Source of the DNA: SVFI01 sp045588655
GTDB lineage: Bacteria; Bacillota; Clostridia; Lachnospirales; Lachnospiraceae
Direction: 5' to 3'
Assembly: GCA_045588655.1 (NCBI GenBank)
Contig: JAZNEP010000059.1
Location: forward strand, 62,001 to 126,000
DNA: 64,000 nt
Shown here one piece after another: positions 1 to 9,187 of this stretch. Every line of letters starts with the position of its first letter. Position 1 is the stretch's first letter. The translations under genes were made by a program, and so were the position numbers. The notes below the pieces were generated by a model. The model saw nothing but the letters and a program-made list of their open reading frames with translations. It had not been told where the DNA came from and made no database searches.

Positions 1-913
1 GGTCGACGTTGCCAACTACAGTCTGACTTATTCTTTATGTGGTCATGAAAATCGTATGTCACCGGACGATCACTATCAAGATCTGAAGCGTATCATTGCT
101 GCTGTCGGCGGTAAAGCACGACGTATTACTGTCATTATGCCTTTCCTTTATGAAAGCAGACAGCATAAAAGATCTTCCCGTGAATCTCTGGACTGTGCAA
201 TTGCACTTCAGGAACTTACCAGCATGGGTGTTGACAATATCATTACCTTTGATGCACACGATCCTCGTGTGCAAAACGCGATTCCGCTCAATGGATTCGA
301 AACAGTTACACCAACCTATCAGTTTATCAAGGGATTGTTAAAAAATATTCCTGATTTGACCTTTGATTCGAATCATATGATGGTTATCAGCCCGGATGAA
401 GGCGGTATGAGCCGTGCTATTTACATGGCGAACGTACTTGGTCTTGACATGGGTATGTTTTATAAAAGACGTGACTATACACAAATTGTAGACGGACGCA
501 ATCCAATTGTTGCACACGAATTCCTCGGAAGCAGCGTAGAAGGTAAAGACGTCATCGTTATCGACGATATGATCAGCTCCGGAGACAGTGTTTTAGAAGT
601 CGCTGAGCAGTTAAAAGCCCGCAAAGCCAATCGTGTATTTATCTGTTCTACGTTTGGTCTTTTCACAAATGGTCTTGCCAAATTTGACAAGGCGTATGAA
701 GAAGGTTTGATTTACCGCATTCTTACGACCAACCTGATTTATCAGACACCGGAACTTCTCAGCAGACCATATTATATCGATTGTGATCTCAGTAAATATA
801 TTGCTTACCTCATTGATACATTAAATCACGATGCCTCCATCAGCGATTTGTTAAATCCAAATGATCGTATCCAGGAAGCAATTACACGCTATAAAGAAAA
901 TCAGACAACTTAA
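1..913 (+). CDS. prs: Ribose-phosphate pyrophosphokinase, 3' part
   Basis: Makes PRPP from ribose 5-phosphate and ATP for nucleotide, NAD, His and Trp synthesis in the cytosol. The reading frame is open from the first bases of the window, so the gene starts upstream and the ATG at 56 is internal. Visible are the flexible-loop segment ESRQHKR, the DAHDP metal/ATP region, and the phosphoribosyl-binding loop VIDDMISSGDS about 115 codons before the end. The sequence belongs to the longer, divergent clostridial Prs type. A hairpin terminator follows at once. Family assignment is secure; the true N-terminus is not visible. Confidence 0.93.
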   Translation, partial: VDVANYSLTYSLCGHENRMSPDDHYQDLKRIIAAVGGKARRITVIMPFLYESRQHKRSSRESLDCAIALQELTSMGVDNIITFDAHDPRVQNAIPLNGFETVTPTYQFIKGLLKNIPDLTFDSNHMMVISPDEGGMSRAIYMANVLGLDMGMFYKRRDYTQIVDGRNPIVAHEFLGSSVEGKDVIVIDDMISSGDSVLEVAEQLKARKANRVFICSTFGLFTNGLAKFDKAYEEGLIYRILTTNLIYQTPELLSRPYYIDCDLSKYIAYLIDTLNHDASISDLLNPNDRIQEAITRYKENQTT

Positions 914-935
914 ATCACATACATTTTCAGCAATC

Positions 936-988
936 AAAAAGAGTATCCGCTCCTTAAGCTCTCGCTTAATGGAACAGATACTCTTTTT
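936..988. terminator. Bidirectional terminator between prs and convergent gene
   Basis: Outer stem AAAAAGAGTATC pairs with GATACTCTTTTT, with a smaller inner hairpin (CTTAAGC/GCTTAA). The T-run ends it for the plus strand and the A-run for the minus strand. Its right arm overlaps the stop codon of the convergent gene. Confidence 0.85.
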
Positions 989-1374
989 TATTCTTCTGAT
1001 ACACTCACATCTGTTGATGGTACAATAACTGTGTTCTGCGCCGTTTCCTGCGCACTGACTACATCATCCTCTTTCAGTGGATCATAGTGTTTTTTTTCAT
1101 CAATTTCCGCCTTAAGCTGATCGATCTTTTCAAATGCCTCTTTAATGACCTTAATCTGATCTGCATATTCACAGGATGAATCATTTTTATTTGCCTTATA
1201 ATAGGCTTTACCAATCTCTTCGTACGCCTTTTTAATTACACTTTCCTGCTTTCCTACCTGAACAGAAAGTCCCGGAATTTCCGCATAATTTTTTACTCTT
1301 TTTGTCGTGTCGCTATCTTTCACTGCCTGAAAGGTCTCGCCTGCTTTTGCACTTAATTTGTTTAAAAAGTCCAT
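988..1374 (-). CDS. Conserved small coiled-coil protein, function unknown
   Basis: A 128-residue soluble, highly charged protein; I do not recognise a named function. The N-terminal third (MDFLNKLSAKAGETFQ) looks like an amphipathic helix, followed by helical heptad-like sequence rich in K/E (IKVIKEAFEKIDQLKAEIDEK) and an acidic Ser/Thr/Val-rich tail. The length and layout resemble small clostridial proteins with a C-terminal zinc ribbon, but no cysteine pairs are present here. The start at 1374 is chosen because GGAGG lies 8 bases before it; the upstream in-frame GTG at 1389 has no such site. Monocistronic, convergent with prs. Confidence 0.7.
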   Translation of the reverse strand: MDFLNKLSAKAGETFQAVKDSDTTKRVKNYAEIPGLSVQVGKQESVIKKAYEEIGKAYYKANKNDSSCEYADQIKVIKEAFEKIDQLKAEIDEKKHYDPLKEDDVVSAQETAQNTVIVPSTDVSVSEE

Positions 1375-1450
1375 GCTTTCTACCTCCACAATGCTATTTT
1401 CGTATTTCTGTATTGACTATCATACATCACAACCATCAATCATGCAATTA

Positions 1451-1562
1451 AAAATCCCCTTGAAAGGGGAAATCCGTTAGTCGAGGGGAGTGACTAACGG
1501 ATTATGAGGGGATTCCTGAAAAGCAAAGCTTTTCAGGATATAATAAAACTAAAAGTTTTATT
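1451..1562. repeat. Cluster of three perfect hairpins within a larger fold
   Basis: Three back-to-back inverted repeats: AATCCGTTAGTC/GACTAACGGATT (1471-1503), CCTGAAAAGC/GCTTTTCAGG (1515-1537) and AATAAAACT/AGTTTTATT (1542-1562). The first is itself enclosed by AATCCCC/GGGGATT (1453-1514), and CCCCTT/AAGGGG forms a small hairpin at 1456-1468. It lies in a gene-free interval of about 310 bases. It may be a dispersed palindromic repeat or a structured RNA; there is no coding potential. Confidence 0.7.
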
Positions 1563-1609
1563 ACCAATATAATGTTATGCTTTTCTTAAGCACATGGATA
1601 GTATAACTC

Positions 1610-1639
1610 AAAAAGAACCATTTGTATAGTGGTTTTTTT
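1610..1639. terminator. Probable terminator of the 1689-5165 operon
   Basis: AAAAAGAACCA pairs with TGGTTTTTTT across a 9-base loop; the A-run gives the minus-strand transcript a U-tract. It sits about 50 bases beyond the stop at 1689. Confidence 0.5.
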
Positions 1640-1688
1640 GATTTTCTGTCGACAAATAATTTCCTCTATCGACAATATCTTCATTTAA

Positions 1689-2396
1689 TCAATTTTTCTC
1701 ATCTTGATTTATCGTAATTCTTCCAACCCGCAACACATCCGTAATTTTTGTGTTATAGGAGACTTTATGATTCGGCAAAATGTTTTGCTTATAGTACGCG
1801 CCATCATAGGATACCAGCTCCTCCCGGTAGCCGGAATACTCACTAAAATCTGTATCTTCGAAATACTCCGCAGCAAATTTTGCCACAAGCATTTTTCGTT
1901 CTTCCACTGCTGTTACAAGCTCTTGGGTCAATCCTGTCATCCTTTTTTGCTTCTCTGTCATTCGGACAAACACATCCTGCGCTTCCTTCTTTGCCTGTGT
2001 CTTTTCTTCTTCTGAAAGCGTATATCCGTGTTCCGCCGCCATACTCTCATAAATCAGATCACATACACATGTCTCCAGTATAACATCACGCGCCATTTCT
2101 GATATGTACGCACTTTGTGTTCCTGCGCTAAAATGCGTATTCCAATAATCCAGCGGATCTTCCGGATTATAAATACGGGCTTGTGCATCCACATGTTTTT
2201 CCACAATATATACATAATAACCAAGCTCCTGCAGTGTTACTTCCCTGTCATCTACCGTAAGTACTACCTCCGCCAGAGAATCTTTGTAGGAAAACCGGTT
2301 TGCCTTTTTTTCCCAAACACCAATACTGACCAGCAGAACAAAAACCGCCATAACCAAAAGGAAAATACAAAGACCTTTCTTCGTTTGTTTATCCAT
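1689..2396 (-). CDS. Membrane-anchored SurA/PrsA N-domain-like protein
   Basis: A 235-residue protein with one N-terminal membrane segment (about residues 8-28, LCIFLLVMAVFVLLVSIGVW) and an extracellular helical domain. The pattern VVLTVDDREVTLQELGYYV followed by long helices and a charged hook (YTLSEEEKTQAKKEAQDV) is typical of the chaperone module of SurA/PrsA/trigger factor proteins. No parvulin PPIase domain follows, so it is probably a non-enzymatic extracytoplasmic chaperone-like protein. Its start overlaps the preceding gene by 8 bases, implying translational coupling. Confidence 0.6.
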   Translation of the reverse strand: MDKQTKKGLCIFLLVMAVFVLLVSIGVWEKKANRFSYKDSLAEVVLTVDDREVTLQELGYYVYIVEKHVDAQARIYNPEDPLDYWNTHFSAGTQSAYISEMARDVILETCVCDLIYESMAAEHGYTLSEEEKTQAKKEAQDVFVRMTEKQKRMTGLTQELVTAVEERKMLVAKFAAEYFEDTDFSEYSGYREELVSYDGAYYKQNILPNHKVSYNTKITDVLRVGRITINQDEKN

Positions 2397-2877
2397 TTGT
2401 TTGTACCCTGTTCATATAACGATCCCATTCTAAAATAGATTTTTCAAATTCTATTTGGAACCAATAGGATGTTTCTTCATCCGCATCCAAACCAAACAAG
2501 TACAGGTAATGCCCTGTTGTATTCTGATCATCGTCCACTTTTACCACATCAAACAGATAATAATCTTTACTGGCTTTTATTAGCTGTTTCATCGCATCTT
2601 CGGACAACTCCTCATCCGGTATCTCTTCGACCAGCACATCATTTGCATCGTAATATTTGTAGCCTTCCTTCACAGCCTTTTGTATCTTCCCGCCAAGCAG
2701 ACGCATCGCCAACGTACCCGCATAGCTGTCGGTATAATTCGCATTTTGCGAATTCTGAGCCTTTACGATTACCGCATCTAGTTCGAACGAAATCATTCCT
2801 TCCGAAACGCTAAATTGCTTTATCTGTGCATCCTGAAAATTAAAATGTTCTAATTCGTTAATTGCTTGAAAACGCAC
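2389..2877 (-). CDS. Conserved hypothetical cytosolic protein
   Basis: A 162-residue soluble protein without membrane segment or signal peptide. It starts MRFQAINELEHFNFQDAQI and contains an acidic middle (EEIPDEELSEDA) and an aromatic C-terminus. I do not recognise the family by function. It lies 11 bases after the lipoprotein gene and overlaps the next gene, so all three are probably one operon. It may serve the lipoprotein or be a housekeeping passenger; the sequence does not say. Confidence 0.65.
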   Translation of the reverse strand: MRFQAINELEHFNFQDAQIKQFSVSEGMISFELDAVIVKAQNSQNANYTDSYAGTLAMRLLGGKIQKAVKEGYKYYDANDVLVEEIPDEELSEDAMKQLIKASKDYYLFDVVKVDDDQNTTGHYLYLFGLDADEETSYWFQIEFEKSILEWDRYMNRVQTNG

Positions 2878-2888
2878 GTTTTATCCTC

Positions 2889-5165
2889 CTATCTATATTC
2901 CTCCATGTAAGTAGAAATTCTCTCCTGTATCAGCTGCGCCGCCGTTTTGGCCGGTATCTGGCCCTCAAAATATGCGTTTGCTTCTTGCAGGATTATTTCT
3001 TCCATTTCATAGTCATATATATACCTGTGATCTATCTGCTCAATCACATTTTCAAGTATTTCCATCTGTCCTTTGTTTAGCGGTGTAAGGGTAACTTCCA
3101 CTTCATCGTATCCCCAGAGCGAATCAAGTGGAAATACCTCATTTCCATTTTCATCCGTATACGGCTCTGTTGCAGAAACTCGTTTCATTTTACTTTCCAT
3201 ACTGTCTTTGAGAATTGGAAATCCTATGCCTTCCTGATCCATATACTCTGAAAGATATTCACTTGAAAGGAACGATTTCAAAAATTCCCATGCACCTTCC
3301 TTATTCAAAGAGCTGTTCATAATTGCAAATTCCCGCTCCATACTGAGTGCACCACCCGCATATTTATTTGAAGGGAAACCGATAAAGGTGAGATCTCCAT
3401 CAAACATCGTCTCATAAAGCTGCACATCCCCTGCTCCCATCGAATACATCGGCGCAAATAAAACATCACCCTTTTTTAACTTGGAAGAAAAGCTTTCGGT
3501 ATTTTCATCCCAAAGAATGTCTTCCTCACTCAGATATGTATTGGCATATTCAAGAAGCGCAATAAATTCCTCACTCTCGAATCTACATTCTCCTTTGCTC
3601 CAATCGACAAAGCTTTCATAATCCGTCTCAAATAACGTGGTAAGAACTGACTGCTTGGAATTCATATAAAACGCTCTTGCCTGCTGAGAATTTGTTTCTT
3701 CTAACTCTGTCAGAGCCTCCATCGTCAACGGCTTTCCTTCTTCCACATCCGATTTTCTTGCCGCCATCACATTAATCCCCACGGTCGGAGAGATGTGATA
3801 AAGCTTCCCATCCGTTTCCATTGTCTTTAGGAAGTTGCTAACAAAATGCTCCTTTTTCACCACTTCATCGTTTTTCATCAACTCATATAAATCTGCAAAC
3901 ATTCCTTTAGCTACATATTTTTCGGAACAAAGCCCGCTCAAATCTACCATATCCGTCACTTTGCCCGCCATCAGATCCTTATGCATCGCCTCAAGGCTAT
4001 TTTCACTCTCTCCGTAATCCTTTACCATTACCAAATAGCGGTCCTGACTCTTGTTAAAACGAATTGCCTTCTCCTTGATTTCCATATCCGGATACAGTGA
4101 CCAATATGTCACTATTTCTTTGTGCTTTACCTCCTTCGGGTCCTTCTGTGTCAACAGATACAACCCCATTGCGTCGCTCAACTCTTCTTCATAATAAGAA
4201 ATCATAAAACGACCCTCTCTCAGTGCTTCAATCGCTCCAATTTCACCCGCATTGATATCCGAACGAATCCAACTGATCAGCTCTGTTGATTGCGCACTCT
4301 CCAGATCGTATCCATACAGACTGTCTCCATCGTTATAGTAAAAACTATATTCCTCTCCGTCACTTATTGATGTCATGTCTGCGTAAGAAATGTTTGTTTC
4401 GTACGTCTGCGTAAACATCAATTCTTCCAAATCAATTTCTTTTATTTTATATCCGGACTCCACGTCCAATCCAACAAGAATTGTACCCTTTGGAGATACA
4501 ACCATGGTGACCATAAACTCTTCTTCAATCTGGCCTATTTTTTTTCCATTTCTATCAAATATATAAATAAACTGATCAAAAAGCAGATAAATATTTCCGT
4601 TTTTATCTATCTTCATATTTTGAACGTATGAGATTCCCCCTTCGATTTCCGCTCCCAGTTCTGTTTCACTTATCAACCTGCCATCCTCACCAACTATGCG
4701 GAGAATATATGTAGTCTGCTCACTCACATAATTAGCAAATAACAGATAAATCTCCCTTTGCGGGGACACACTCATATCATGCAGCCATTCCCCGGAGCCG
4801 GTTACCGGCTCATACGGAATCTGCATAAAATTAGTTCCATCCGACTCGCATTTATACAAATACTGCATTACGATATCTGATTCACCCTTTTCCGGTTCCT
4901 GATATTGTGAAGTAAAAATATAGACGCTATCCTCCACAATTGCATACTCAGAAATCTCACCTTTTATTTCATTCATACAGGAAAGCAACTTATTGTCATA
5001 AACAAGCTGTTCATAACCATAAACAAGTTCCTCTATATCCGGCTCTTCTTTACCGGAATCACTACAACCGGAAAGCGAAACCACCATCACCATCATCCAT
5101 GTGAAAAACCACAGTTTTTTATTACGTATTCTCTTATTATCTATATGAAATAATCCTTTTTCCAT
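2889..5165 (-). CDS. Lipoprotein with family 1 solute-binding domain
   Basis: A 758-residue exported lipoprotein. The N-terminus has a basic stretch, a hydrophobic segment and the lipobox VSLSGC, so it should be tethered outside the membrane. Residues of about 70-330 form a repetitive beta-rich region (repeated GxIYLLF, GRFMISY strands) that looks like a beta-propeller. The C-terminal half (from VTYWSLYPDMEIKEKAIRFN) matches an extracellular solute-binding family 1 protein, including LMAGKVTDMVDLSG and the late FLKSFLS segment. No ABC permease genes adjoin it, so the substrate is unknown. The ribosome site GGGAGAAAGGG supports the start. Confidence 0.8.
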   Translation of the reverse strand: MEKGLFHIDNKRIRNKKLWFFTWMMVMVVSLSGCSDSGKEEPDIEELVYGYEQLVYDNKLLSCMNEIKGEISEYAIVEDSVYIFTSQYQEPEKGESDIVMQYLYKCESDGTNFMQIPYEPVTGSGEWLHDMSVSPQREIYLLFANYVSEQTTYILRIVGEDGRLISETELGAEIEGGISYVQNMKIDKNGNIYLLFDQFIYIFDRNGKKIGQIEEEFMVTMVVSPKGTILVGLDVESGYKIKEIDLEELMFTQTYETNISYADMTSISDGEEYSFYYNDGDSLYGYDLESAQSTELISWIRSDINAGEIGAIEALREGRFMISYYEEELSDAMGLYLLTQKDPKEVKHKEIVTYWSLYPDMEIKEKAIRFNKSQDRYLVMVKDYGESENSLEAMHKDLMAGKVTDMVDLSGLCSEKYVAKGMFADLYELMKNDEVVKKEHFVSNFLKTMETDGKLYHISPTVGINVMAARKSDVEEGKPLTMEALTELEETNSQQARAFYMNSKQSVLTTLFETDYESFVDWSKGECRFESEEFIALLEYANTYLSEEDILWDENTESFSSKLKKGDVLFAPMYSMGAGDVQLYETMFDGDLTFIGFPSNKYAGGALSMEREFAIMNSSLNKEGAWEFLKSFLSSEYLSEYMDQEGIGFPILKDSMESKMKRVSATEPYTDENGNEVFPLDSLWGYDEVEVTLTPLNKGQMEILENVIEQIDHRYIYDYEMEEIILQEANAYFEGQIPAKTAAQLIQERISTYMEEYR

Positions 5166-5195
5166 TCTTTTTTCCCTTTCTCCCTTTTTTCACTT

Positions 5196-6242
5196 TTATT
5201 CTCTTTCTAATCCGATTGTTTGATCTGCCCGAAACTCTTCATAAAAAAAATAAAGTAGCAGAACGTAAAGCGGACCTAAAAAAATACCGGAAAATCCTAT
5301 GATTCTGACGCCGACATAAATACTAACCAGTGTTGCAAGCGGCGAAATTCCGGTCTTTGCACTAATAAATCTTGGTTCCAAATACTCTCTCGCAATTATA
5401 CAACAAATATAGGTGGCAAGCAATAGACACGCCTGGTAGTACTCGGCGTTCAACATCTTCCAAAGTAGCATTGGGACAATCACAATTCCGGTTCCGATGA
5501 AAGGAAGCAAATCCAGACACGCGGTTAACAATGCGAGTCCTAAACTCCGTTTGATTCCCGCCAGCCAGAATCCCACCAGACAAATCAGTGCTATCACAGA
5601 TATGATTTTCATCTGAGCTCCCAAAAATATTTTCAAAAATTCTAATACTCTGTCCGCATATTTTTGATATCCGGACCATGGACCCTGTTTGATTCCATCC
5701 CACTCTTTTGTCAACAGCACAACAGACAATGTGACAAACACGAAAAACGCTCCTGCAGAAAATAGCAGCTTCATACCGCCAAGGGACCTTTCAAAAATTC
5801 CCGGTACCAGCTCTGTCTGCCAGTTTCCTGACATTTTCGTCACAGCCCCTCTCATTTCTTCCATTAAATATCCGCTCCTTAAATGAAGCTGTGTTTCTAT
5901 CCAGTCGCAACATACGCCTGCTTTCTCCTCCATGACCGTCGCATATGTTTCGTACTCCTCCAAAAGCAAGTATCCCTTTTCTATCAGACTATAACCGCAA
6001 AATCCAAGAATGAATACCCCCAAAAGAAACAATAGCATCAAAAAAAGGAGTGCACATATCCCTTTTCCAATATGGATTTTTCGATGCACATACAAAATAA
6101 GCGGACGGAGCGCAACTGCAAGCAACGCACCTATAATAAATGGGTATATGAGGGGTACCACGAAACGGAAAACGAGAAATAATCCAATTGCGGCACCTGC
6201 AAACCTTATCTTTTCCTTATTTTTCTCCCATACGCTCCACAT
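5196..6242 (-). CDS. AI-2E family (UPF0118) membrane permease
   Basis: Polytopic membrane protein with about 8 hydrophobic segments and the family's arrangement: an N-terminal pair (VVPLIYPFIIGALLAVALRP), a long extracytoplasmic helical domain, and a C-terminal block with DLLPFIGTGIVIVPM and GIFLGPL. Members export small molecules or ions; YtvI of this family belongs to sporulation in Bacillus. The frame is open further upstream, but the first ~50 codons overlap the pseudouridine synthase gene. I take MWSVWEKN at 6242; GTG at 6251 (GGAAAGG 9 bases before it) or ATG at 6260 are alternatives. Confidence 0.78.
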   Translation of the reverse strand: MWSVWEKNKEKIRFAGAAIGLFLVFRFVVPLIYPFIIGALLAVALRPLILYVHRKIHIGKGICALLFLMLLFLLGVFILGFCGYSLIEKGYLLLEEYETYATVMEEKAGVCCDWIETQLHLRSGYLMEEMRGAVTKMSGNWQTELVPGIFERSLGGMKLLFSAGAFFVFVTLSVVLLTKEWDGIKQGPWSGYQKYADRVLEFLKIFLGAQMKIISVIALICLVGFWLAGIKRSLGLALLTACLDLLPFIGTGIVIVPMLLWKMLNAEYYQACLLLATYICCIIAREYLEPRFISAKTGISPLATLVSIYVGVRIIGFSGIFLGPLYVLLLYFFYEEFRADQTIGLERE

Positions 6243-6288
6243 AAAAAACACCCATACCATCCTTTCCGGATTAGTATAGGCATTTCCT

Positions 6289-6981
6289 TTAAAAATCATA
6301 GCTGTCAAAAACTGGCTTGCGTGGCTTGATTTCAAACTCCATTTGTTTCTTTGTTTTTGGATGTAAAAATGATAATTTATATGCACAAAGTGCAACATCC
6401 CTTACTTTTTTTTGCATTGACAGCTCCTGAGACTTTGCCGTTCCATATTTTGTATCTCCTAATAGTGGCATTTTCGCATGTGACATTTGTGCGCGAATCT
6501 GATGAAAACGCCCGGTTACCAGCTCTATCTCCATTAGGGCTGTATTCTCTTCTCCCTCACTTATCTTGCGATAGAATAAAATAGCATTTTGACTTTCTTT
6601 TTGTTTTTTTCCTGTGACTACTTCCATTTTACCACTCTTTTTATCCTTGAGCAGTTCATCTGCAAGCTCTGTCATTTCCTTTGAGAGCTCGCAAACACTT
6701 CCTTCTAATCCACATACCACAGCCAAATATTTTTTTTTCAAACTTCCTTTTGTCAGCTGTGCACTTAAATTTCCTGCTGCCTCTTTGGTCTTTCCCAGCA
6801 CCATCAGTCCCTCGACGGGTTGATCAAGACGATGTACCAACCCTACATACGGACGTTTCAAATAACCACAAATCTCACTCACCACATCCGGCTGCGTCAC
6901 TTTCGCCGATTGCGCTGCCAATCCCGCCGGCTTATAAATTACCAGAATTTCTTTATCTTCAAAAATAATTTCCGTTTTCAT
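6289..6981 (-). CDS. RluA-family RNA pseudouridine synthase
   Basis: Converts uridine to pseudouridine in rRNA or tRNA. The 230-residue catalytic domain has the family core VGLVHRLDQPVEGLMVLGKT near residue 45, with the catalytic Asp in HRLDQ, and the later FHQIRAQ and GDTKYG motifs. No S4 RNA-binding domain precedes it, so it is the short RluA/YlyB-like form; target site unknown. The Asp-motif has QPVEGL where RTSGL is common, a variant seen in clostridial members. It precedes the AI-2E permease by about 50 bases. Confidence 0.87.
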   Translation of the reverse strand: MKTEIIFEDKEILVIYKPAGLAAQSAKVTQPDVVSEICGYLKRPYVGLVHRLDQPVEGLMVLGKTKEAAGNLSAQLTKGSLKKKYLAVVCGLEGSVCELSKEMTELADELLKDKKSGKMEVVTGKKQKESQNAILFYRKISEGEENTALMEIELVTGRFHQIRAQMSHAKMPLLGDTKYGTAKSQELSMQKKVRDVALCAYKLSFLHPKTKKQMEFEIKPRKPVFDSYDF

Positions 6982-7017
6982 TCCCTGCCGTTTATCTCCT
7001 TGTTTGTGTTTTTGTAT

Positions 7018-7635
7018 TCACTTGGCATAATCCATTCTTACAAACTTCTTTCCATTCGGTAATTCTCTATCTTCCACCTGTTCTATACTATAACCGATTT
7101 CCTGCATACATTTCGTAAGTGCTGTCTCTTCCATTTGGTGATGTACCTGATCTAAACAATCAAAGGAATGTATATACGGGGAATCAGAGACAAATGTATC
7201 CCCCGTGTTTATCTGTATAATGCAGGAAATATATTGTGGTTTTACCATACCTACTACTCGTTGAAAACATTCATAACCGATATATTCAATTAACAGATTT
7301 GCAATCAATAACTCAGAATGAGGTAACTGCAAATCCTTACTTAACAAATCCATACGGATGGTTTCAAATCTGTCCCCCAAATGCTGATATCTCTTTTTAC
7401 ATTCCGCAAGAAACGTTTCATTGACATCAATGCCATATACCTTTTTAAGATTTGATTTTTCTATATGTTCTATTCCATTTCCACCGGCCACGCCCAGAAC
7501 CATTGCAGTCTTTATCTCATATGTAAAAAACTGGTCCTTCATCATTTCATTCAATATCTGAAGCTGATAAACACTCTCCAGACTCATATGATTCTCATAA
7601 TCAGATAAATTGATTTCTTCCCACGGATTGTGCAT
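7018..7635 (-). CDS. Class I SAM-dependent methyltransferase
   Basis: A 205-residue protein with motif I as AMVLGVAGGNGIEHI (residues ~44-58), the acidic end of strand 2 as VYGIDVNETF, and a motif IV-like LLIANLLIEYIGYE. This is the classical Rossmann methyltransferase layout. The substrate cannot be told from sequence; it resembles small-molecule or biotin/quinone-type methyltransferases more than rRNA enzymes. AAGGAG precedes the start. Probably in the same direction as the downstream synthase but separated by about 40 bases. Confidence 0.82.
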   Translation of the reverse strand: MHNPWEEINLSDYENHMSLESVYQLQILNEMMKDQFFTYEIKTAMVLGVAGGNGIEHIEKSNLKKVYGIDVNETFLAECKKRYQHLGDRFETIRMDLLSKDLQLPHSELLIANLLIEYIGYECFQRVVGMVKPQYISCIIQINTGDTFVSDSPYIHSFDCLDQVHHQMEETALTKCMQEIGYSIEQVEDRELPNGKKFVRMDYAK

Positions 7636-7706
7636 ATAATCTCTCCTTAACCCACTTCATTAATGTACTTATATCATATAATATTAGTGAAACAAAGCAT
7701 TTTTTT

Positions 7707-8282
7707 CTATCGAGATTTCATTTTTCTGCAATCCGGTTGTTTTATATCGTCTTTTATGAACATATCATACTTTGCTTGAATATAAGATTTAAATGCAGTG
7801 CAATCGCTTAATAAACCCTTTTTTAATTTATCGCTTGTGCTAAGCGCCAAGTTAAACTGCTGCTGTGTAATATCACCATTTTGAAGCGCAGCTTGAAGTT
7901 CATCCATATCATCTTCTATTACCGTACCATCCGGATATACCACCAAATCCAGATATAAATCATAAAAGTAAGCAACTCCATCTTCATCGTACCCCTGCTC
8001 CGCAATCATATCTATGTAGCATACCTGAATTTCGTGTTTTTCATTCATCATAACCGTAATACAATAATAATCATCCTGCGGCATTATTGTCAGCCATTGA
8101 TAATTATGATTACATACGATGACTTCTTCTTGGTTATATTTCCAAATCTGCGGTTTGGTTACTTCCAATATATTTAATAGTCCTAAATATCCTGAAAACT
8201 CAGCCGTATTCACTGTTTTTCCAATTCTCGTTTTTTTATTAATGCATTTCCATTCATCGTACGTTATTCTGCATTTGTACAT
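7707..8282 (-). CDS. DUF402-domain protein
   Basis: 191 residues with the DUF402 signature in the middle: VCYIDMIAEQGYDEDGVAYFYDLYLDLVVYPDGT, followed by a DMDELQAALQNGDIT helix. DUF402 proteins act on nucleoside phosphates or RNA (for example Ntdp/FAU-1-like), with the acidic D-x-D/E cluster binding metal. Here the acidic YDLYLDLVVYPDG motif is retained, so it may be active. Substrate unknown. It is bounded by non-coding gaps on both sides and appears to be its own unit. Confidence 0.72.
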   Translation of the reverse strand: MYKCRITYDEWKCINKKTRIGKTVNTAEFSGYLGLLNILEVTKPQIWKYNQEEVIVCNHNYQWLTIMPQDDYYCITVMMNEKHEIQVCYIDMIAEQGYDEDGVAYFYDLYLDLVVYPDGTVIEDDMDELQAALQNGDITQQQFNLALSTSDKLKKGLLSDCTAFKSYIQAKYDMFIKDDIKQPDCRKMKSR

Positions 8283-8359
8283 ATACTTGCCCCCAAATCC
8301 TTTCTTCTCGTATTGATTATTTCAAATGGTAACTTTATTTCATTCCCTTAAAAGAAACG

Positions 8360-8405
8360 AAAAAAGATACTACACATTATGTAATACGTAGTATCTTTAA
8401 AAAAA
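8360..8405 (-). terminator. Terminator of the 8418-10021 operon (recurring hairpin type)
   Basis: AAAGATACTAC pairs with GTAGTATCTTT, followed by a U-run on the minus transcript. The same GATACTACAC...TAGTATC hairpin recurs at 21441, 23287 and 26133, always just after a minus-strand accessory gene. Confidence 0.75.
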
Positions 8406-8417
8406 ATTGGTTTTCTA

Positions 8418-9185
8418 TTATTTATTCATTTCATCCACAAACGCTTCGCTTCTTGCAGTGAGTTCTACCCATGCAGGTCTAAAACCGCTCTTTATCGCGT
8501 TACGGACAGATTTTATATTGGACCACGCAGCACAGTAAAAAGGTACCTTACCATTTTTCAATATTTCAATTGCAAGTTTGCTTGTAATGGCCGATGCGAT
8601 ACCATTCCTCCTATATGGTGGAAGGACATCAACGCCTATTTGATACATCGTTTCACAATCAGCGCTGCAACCTGCAAGTCCTACAAGTTTACCATTATCA
8701 AATGCTCCTACCGCAAGCCTGTCCCGCTCTCTTTTTCCTTCACTTAAGGCATTGTTCCATTCATTGGTATAATACTGTTCAAAATCGTTCGGATGCAAAA
8801 CCCTCAATTCATAATTGCAATCTATTTCCTTTAGTTCGTTCATATCCGGAAGAAAATATTCTGCCATAAAACAAACTTTATAACCAAACTCCGCTAATCT
8901 CTCATTCAGCGCAATTACATTTGGCGTTTCAAAGCAATGCTCAACCGCATATTTATTTATGTACCATTCAACTGTTTCTTTCATTCTCGGGCTAACTTGC
9001 GCAACGATATTGTTTCCATACGATACCAAATCGCACTCAAACGGAAGCGGCAGATAAACTCTCGCCTTTTCGTGTTTTTGCGATAAAACAACCTTGTTTT
9101 CATTTAAAAGAAAATCATCAGCATTACAGTTACAATCATATGCAGATTGTTGCAACGCGATTTCTAAAATTTCTTGATTCGTCAT
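8418..9185 (-). CDS. GNAT family acetyltransferase
   Basis: 255 residues with a divergent N-terminal half and a C-terminal GNAT fold: GKLVGLAGCSAD (strand 4), MYQIGVDVLPPYRRNGIASAITSKLA with the acetyl-CoA loop R-R-N-G-I-A, and SNIKSVRNAIKSGFRPAWVE as the C-terminal substrate/CoA motif. Acetylates an unknown amine. Two bases separate it from the HAD gene upstream, so the two are co-transcribed. Confidence 0.83.
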   Translation of the reverse strand: MTNQEILEIALQQSAYDCNCNADDFLLNENKVVLSQKHEKARVYLPLPFECDLVSYGNNIVAQVSPRMKETVEWYINKYAVEHCFETPNVIALNERLAEFGYKVCFMAEYFLPDMNELKEIDCNYELRVLHPNDFEQYYTNEWNNALSEGKRERDRLAVGAFDNGKLVGLAGCSADCETMYQIGVDVLPPYRRNGIASAITSKLAIEILKNGKVPFYCAAWSNIKSVRNAIKSGFRPAWVELTARSEAFVDEMNK

Positions 9186-9187
9186 AT

